Shown here piece after piece: positions 57,070 to 60,670 of a DNA stretch of 60,670 nt (positions are counted from its first letter, which is position 1; the number at the start of each line of letters is the position of its first letter). Below the pieces are notes generated by a model. That model saw only the letters and a program-made list of their open reading frames with translations. It did not search any database and was not told where the DNA came from. The stretch covers positions 1 through 60,670 of the forward strand of contig VGCE01000010.1 of NCBI GenBank assembly GCA_016870155.1, read 5' to 3'. Source of the DNA: Actinomycetota bacterium. GTDB taxonomy: Bacteria; Actinomycetota; Thermoleophilia; Miltoncostaeales; Miltoncostaeaceae. A program made the translations under genes and the position numbers.

Positions 57070-59156
57070 ACGCTGCGCCGGCGTACCGGCGCCGCTGGAT
57101 CGAACCGGTGCTGGTGGTGGTGGGCTTCACCCTGCTGGCGATACTGGTCACGTGGCCGGTGGCGGCGCACGTGAGCACGCTCATCCCCAGCCCCGGTGCT
57201 GCATGGGATCCCGCGGGCTTCATCTGGGACTTCTGGCAGCGCTCCACCGAGAGCCTGGGGCTATGGGGCGACGCCGTCTCAGGGCTGGCCGGCTACCCGT
57301 TCGGCCGTGGATTCCCGGCTGCGGCCGACGCCACGCAGCTGGTCACCTACGGGCCCGCGTGGGTCATCACCATCATCGCCGGACCGGTGGTGGCCTACAA
57401 CGTGGTGATCATCAGCGGCTTGGCATTCGCCGGCGTGGCCATGTACGCCCTCGCCCGCTGGCTGGGCACGGGCCCCGGCATCGCCACGTGGGCCGGCGGC
57501 GCGTACGTCATCTTCCCCTATGCCATCGGCAAGGCCGTCACGCACGCTCCGCTGGTGCACCTCGCGTGCTTCCCCCTCGCGGTGCTCGCCGGCCTCTGGT
57601 GGTCGGAGCGGCCCACCTGGAGACGCGCGCTGGTCGTGGTGGCGGCCTACGGATTCGCATGGCTCACCAACCCCTACTACGGGCTGATGGCCACAGTGGT
57701 GCTGCTGGTGGTGTGCGGAGGGGGACTCATTCGCATCATGCGCGGCGCCGGCCTGCACATGGCCGCGCGAAGCGGCGGCACGCTCGCGGGTCTCGCCCTG
57801 CTCATCGTGGTGGTGCCCGTGGCCCTCATCGGTCGGTCGGCCACCGACCAGACCACCTCGGGCATCTCGCGCGAGGTCATCGACCTCGACAACTTCGGCG
57901 CCCGCCTCACCGACTTCACGACCCCGCCCGGCAACTCGTTCTTCATACGCGGCATCAATCCGCAGTGGCAGGGCGTCGCGGCGAATGGCGATGAACGCAT
58001 CATCCTCTACCTGGGAATCACCACCGTGGCCATCGCGATCCTGGGCGCTATCGTCACCTGGCGCGCCACGGGCACGCTGGGGCCGCGCCTGCGTCTGGCC
58101 GCCCGCACGGCGGCAGTGCTGGTGCTGGTGCTCGCGTGGTTCAGCCTGGCGTCACCCACCAGCTGGTTCGGCATGGACATCCCGGTGCCGTCCCTGTGGA
58201 TATGGGAGGCCCAGCCGCAGTTTCGGGTGTTCGCGCGGTTTGCCGCACCCCTCATGTGCGCATTGCTTGTGCTGGGTGCCCTCGGCGTTCGCTGGATCAC
58301 CGCGCGTGGCACCGCCCTATGGCGCACGTCCATCATCGCGGCGGCAATGCTCATCACATTCGCCGACCTCGCAACCACCCTGCCCACGCCCACCGCGCCA
58401 CCCGTGATGGCAGGAAGCCAGGCACCGGATGATGTGCCCGCGTGGCAGTGGCTTCGCGCGCGCGATGACGGCGCGCCCATCATCCAGTACCCCACCATCC
58501 CTGAGGAATACACCCCGGCGGGTGAGTCCCTCGAGCGCGTCTACGCCTTCGGCCAGACCATCCACGGCCACCCGAGCGTGAACGGCGCGCTGTTCCCCGG
58601 CCAGAGGTCGTTCGACTTCCTTGCACAGGTGAGTGATCCCACCCGACCGGGAGCGGCGCGCGACCTGGCCACGGCGGGCGTGCGGTGGGCCGTGGTGAAC
58701 CCGTGGGGCTACGCCAGCCTCGGGCGCGAAACCCCCTTCCCGGTGGCCAGTCCGCCGCCAGGGTTTGCGGTGGAGAAGGTGTTCGCCGATGGAACCGAGG
58801 TCTGGCGCATCACAGCGCCGCCGAGTGACGGCATCGTCGTCTTCCGTGGACCCAGCTTCGGGTGGGGCGTGCCGCAAGGCGGCATCACCTGGCACGCGGT
58901 GCAGCAGGCCACGGCCACCATCACGCTGTGGGCGCCACGCGATGGCCGCTACACGCTGACGTTGCGCACACGTGGGTTGGACCCTGCCCAGGTGCAGGCC
59001 TCGGCCGGGGGCGCATCACTCACCGTTACCCGACGCGAACGACAACTGTCGTTCGCCTCGCCGGCAGGTCGGGAGCCTCGCGAGATCGAACTGACCTTCG
59101 GGCCGCGCGATGCAGACGCTGCCATGGCAACGCTCGGCATGAGGAGGATCGGGTGA
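57066..59156 (+). CDS. Large multi-pass membrane protein, YfhO/GT39-like
   Basis: The 696-residue protein has about 11-12 helices in its first 450 residues, with acidic residues in the first outer loop (AAWDPAGFIWDFWQR) as in lipid-linked sugar transferases. The last 240 residues form a soluble outer domain that ends in a beta-sandwich (TITLWAPRDGRYTLTLRTRG). No assigned member is close enough for a named function. Position after a polyprenol-phosphate sugar synthase suggests a membrane transferase using that donor. Confidence 0.78.
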   Translation: MNAAPAYRRRWIEPVLVVVGFTLLAILVTWPVAAHVSTLIPSPGAAWDPAGFIWDFWQRSTESLGLWGDAVSGLAGYPFGRGFPAAADATQLVTYGPAWVITIIAGPVVAYNVVIISGLAFAGVAMYALARWLGTGPGIATWAGGAYVIFPYAIGKAVTHAPLVHLACFPLAVLAGLWWSERPTWRRALVVVAAYGFAWLTNPYYGLMATVVLLVVCGGGLIRIMRGAGLHMAARSGGTLAGLALLIVVVPVALIGRSATDQTTSGISREVIDLDNFGARLTDFTTPPGNSFFIRGINPQWQGVAANGDERIILYLGITTVAIAILGAIVTWRATGTLGPRLRLAARTAAVLVLVLAWFSLASPTSWFGMDIPVPSLWIWEAQPQFRVFARFAAPLMCALLVLGALGVRWITARGTALWRTSIIAAAMLITFADLATTLPTPTAPPVMAGSQAPDDVPAWQWLRARDDGAPIIQYPTIPEEYTPAGESLERVYAFGQTIHGHPSVNGALFPGQRSFDFLAQVSDPTRPGAARDLATAGVRWAVVNPWGYASLGRETPFPVASPPPGFAVEKVFADGTEVWRITAPPSDGIVVFRGPSFGWGVPQGGITWHAVQQATATITLWAPRDGRYTLTLRTRGLDPAQVQASAGGASLTVTRRERQLSFASPAGREPREIELTFGPRDADAAMATLGMRRIG

Positions 59157-60670
59157 CCCGCAGGCGCATCGACGGCCCACTGTGGACCCTCGTCGGCGCC
59201 ATCGGCGTGATCCTCATCACGCGCCTGGTCATCCTGCTCACCAACCTGGGCAGGTTCGAGGGCGACGAGGGCGTGACCGGCGTGATGGCCCAGCGCATCC
59301 TCGACGGCCACTTCCCCATCTTCTTCGGCATCCAGAGCTACCAGGGAGCTCTGGAGCAGTACTTCCAGGCCGGGGTGCTCGCGCTGCTGCCCGACACCTA
59401 CTTCACCCTGCGGCTGGTGCAGCTGGCGCTGGTGGTCATCATCTGCGTGCTGGTCTACGTGCTGGGCACCAAGGCCATCGGGTCGCGCTCGGGCGGCGCC
59501 GTTGCCGCCCTGCTCTATGCCGTGGGCCCGTACTACAGCGCGTGGAAGGGCGTGCGCACCCACGGCGGATACGACACCGCCACCATCTTCGGGCTGCTGG
59601 TGATCGTGCTCGCGCTGTGGATGCGGCGCGAGTCGGCGCGCGCGCCATGGATCGCCGCCGCCATCGGCCTCTGCGCCGGGCTGGCCATCTGGGCCAACTA
59701 CCTCAGCGTGTTCCTGCTCATCCCTGGTGCCCTGTGGGCCCTGGGCAGCGCGCGTGGATCGCTCAAGCGCCTCTTTCCGCCCGCGGTCGGCGGATTCGTC
59801 ATCGGGATCCTCCCGATCATCATCTTCCGCATCCAGAACGGGCTCAACCCACCATCGGGCACGGGCACGCCGCCGCCAACGGGATTCGCCGATCGCGTGG
59901 GCAACCTCCTCAGCCCGGTGACCGGGCAGTTCCTCGGCCCCGGGGGCACACCCGCCGAGATATCCCGGTGGTTCATCCCGGGCCTCGCCGTGATGATCGC
60001 CCTCGGGGTGCTCGGCGCGGCCGCGTGGACCCGCCGGTGGGGCATATGGGACGTCATCACCCTGCGCACCGGGCGCCGCAAGCCCATCGACATCGTGATC
60101 CTCGGCTTCCTCATCACGCCGATCCTCTACGGCCTGTCGTCGTACACCTGGTTCACCGGCGAGCCGCGATACCTGTTCACGCTCTACCCGTTCCTCGCCG
60201 TGGGCGTGGCGGCGGCCATCTTCGCGCTGCGGGGGCGCGCCCGGGCGATCATGGCCGGCGTGGTGGTGGCCCTCAGCGCGATCCTCCTCGGATGGACCAT
60301 GACGTCGCTCCAGTCGTCAGGCGGATTCCTACCCGCCATCGCGGAGGGCCCCATCTACAGCGAGAACCTCCCCGCTGTGGCCGACGCCCTCGAAAAGCGC
60401 GGGGTGAAGTCCGTGTACGCCGACTACTGGCTCTCGTACCCACTGCAGTTCGCGGGGCACAGCCGCTTCACCGTTACCCCGTATGAGCACTCGCAGTTCC
60501 CCGACATCGACGCGCAGACTGCTGCCGACCCCAAGCCGGGCATCGTGGCGGTCACCGCCGCCGGGGCGGCATCCACCCGCAAGGACCTCACCGCGAAGGG
60601 GCGCACCTTCAAGGAGGCCGAGGTGGACGGCTACACGATCTTCTGGGACGTGACCCCGCCACGGCGGGGA
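59153..60670 (+). CDS. GT39-like membrane glycosyltransferase (partial, runs off the window)
   Basis: 506 codons are open to the window edge without a stop. GTG 59153 overlaps the preceding stop and has AGGAGG at 59142-59147. The protein is similar throughout to the interrupted gene at 42777-44318: RFEGDEGVTGVMAQRILDG in the first outer loop, SYQGALEQYFQAG, AVGPYYSAWKG, THGGYDTA and EPRYLFTLYPF. About ten helices precede a C-terminal outer domain. As the intact paralog it shows what the broken copy would encode. Confidence 0.88.
   Translation, partial: MTRRRIDGPLWTLVGAIGVILITRLVILLTNLGRFEGDEGVTGVMAQRILDGHFPIFFGIQSYQGALEQYFQAGVLALLPDTYFTLRLVQLALVVIICVLVYVLGTKAIGSRSGGAVAALLYAVGPYYSAWKGVRTHGGYDTATIFGLLVIVLALWMRRESARAPWIAAAIGLCAGLAIWANYLSVFLLIPGALWALGSARGSLKRLFPPAVGGFVIGILPIIIFRIQNGLNPPSGTGTPPPTGFADRVGNLLSPVTGQFLGPGGTPAEISRWFIPGLAVMIALGVLGAAAWTRRWGIWDVITLRTGRRKPIDIVILGFLITPILYGLSSYTWFTGEPRYLFTLYPFLAVGVAAAIFALRGRARAIMAGVVVALSAILLGWTMTSLQSSGGFLPAIAEGPIYSENLPAVADALEKRGVKSVYADYWLSYPLQFAGHSRFTVTPYEHSQFPDIDAQTAADPKPGIVAVTAAGAASTRKDLTAKGRTFKEAEVDGYTIFWDVTPPRRG

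Overview
The window is a contiguous, very GC-rich bacterial chromosome segment. It looks like a high-GC actinobacterium. I favour the Thermoleophilia (Solirubrobacterales/Gaiellales-like), because two small secreted or membrane proteins (7446-7994 and 37867-38346) share an ADY...G-Q-[IL]-N-G-x-Y domain that I associate from memory with that class. That placement is inference and was not checked by a search. Genes are densely packed with many ATGA/GTGA overlaps. I saw no tRNA, rRNA, CRISPR array, transposase or prophage gene, and no gene-free stretch longer than about 250 bases.

Layout. 1-5.5 kb: a secreted beta-propeller/FN3 protein sits between two copies of the 3' end of the class II ribonucleotide reductase gene nrdJ, followed by nrdJ and its regulator nrdR with NrdR boxes. 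5.6-16.8 kb: housekeeping genes, namely an AttH/CrtC-like protein, signal peptidase I co-translated with a small membrane protein, an O-antigen-ligase-like membrane protein, two alpha/beta-hydrolase proteins (one lacking its nucleophile), two hypotheticals, pabB-pabC and a PucR/CdaR-type regulator. 17-21.7 kb: type III and type I glutamine synthetases and an MscS channel. 21.7-26.4 kb: a GT4 enzyme, a coiled-coil protein, a polyprenyl-phosphate sugar-1-phosphate transferase and a glycosidase-like lipoprotein. 26.6-28.1 kb: a broken DUF4258/DUF2283-like pair, a degenerate phosphatase-like gene and a thioesterase. 28.3-32.2 kb: an ECF sigma factor fused to an anti-sigma-like zinc motif and hydrophobic segments, overlapping the gene for a large exported Ig-like protein. 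32.2-32.9 kb: a Phd/PIN toxin-antitoxin module with a nonsense-interrupted toxin. 32.9-38.3 kb: a secreted metallophosphoesterase, a secreted propeller-like protein, a MoxR/VWA pair and the second small membrane protein. 38.4-60.7 kb: a PfkB kinase, then a surface-polysaccharide locus. It has GT4 and GT2 glycosyltransferases, GT39-like membrane transferases (one interrupted by TGA), methyltransferases, a Wzx flippase, RmlC, two nucleotide-sugar epimerases and a polyprenol-phosphate sugar synthase. The last gene runs off the window.

How the genes work together. The polyprenyl-phosphate transferase (23.4 kb), the glycosyltransferases and Wzx (39-60 kb) and the O-antigen-ligase-like protein (8 kb) could together build an exported glycan. 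The GT2 polyprenol-phosphate sugar synthases (47.2, 55.6 and 56.3 kb) would charge lipid carriers for the GT39-like membrane enzymes. The glutamine synthetases probably answer to the divergent PucR-type regulator. nrdR-nrdJ shows the architecture of NrdR autorepression.

Recurring oddities: many genes have a TAnnnT -10 hexamer 6-9 bases before the start codon, suggesting leaderless transcripts; two genes appear to start at CTG behind an ideal Shine-Dalgarno sequence; two genes are broken by an in-frame TGA followed by GGA; and two genes have duplicated 3' ends. If the sequence is a metagenome-assembled genome, some single-base lesions could be consensus errors.
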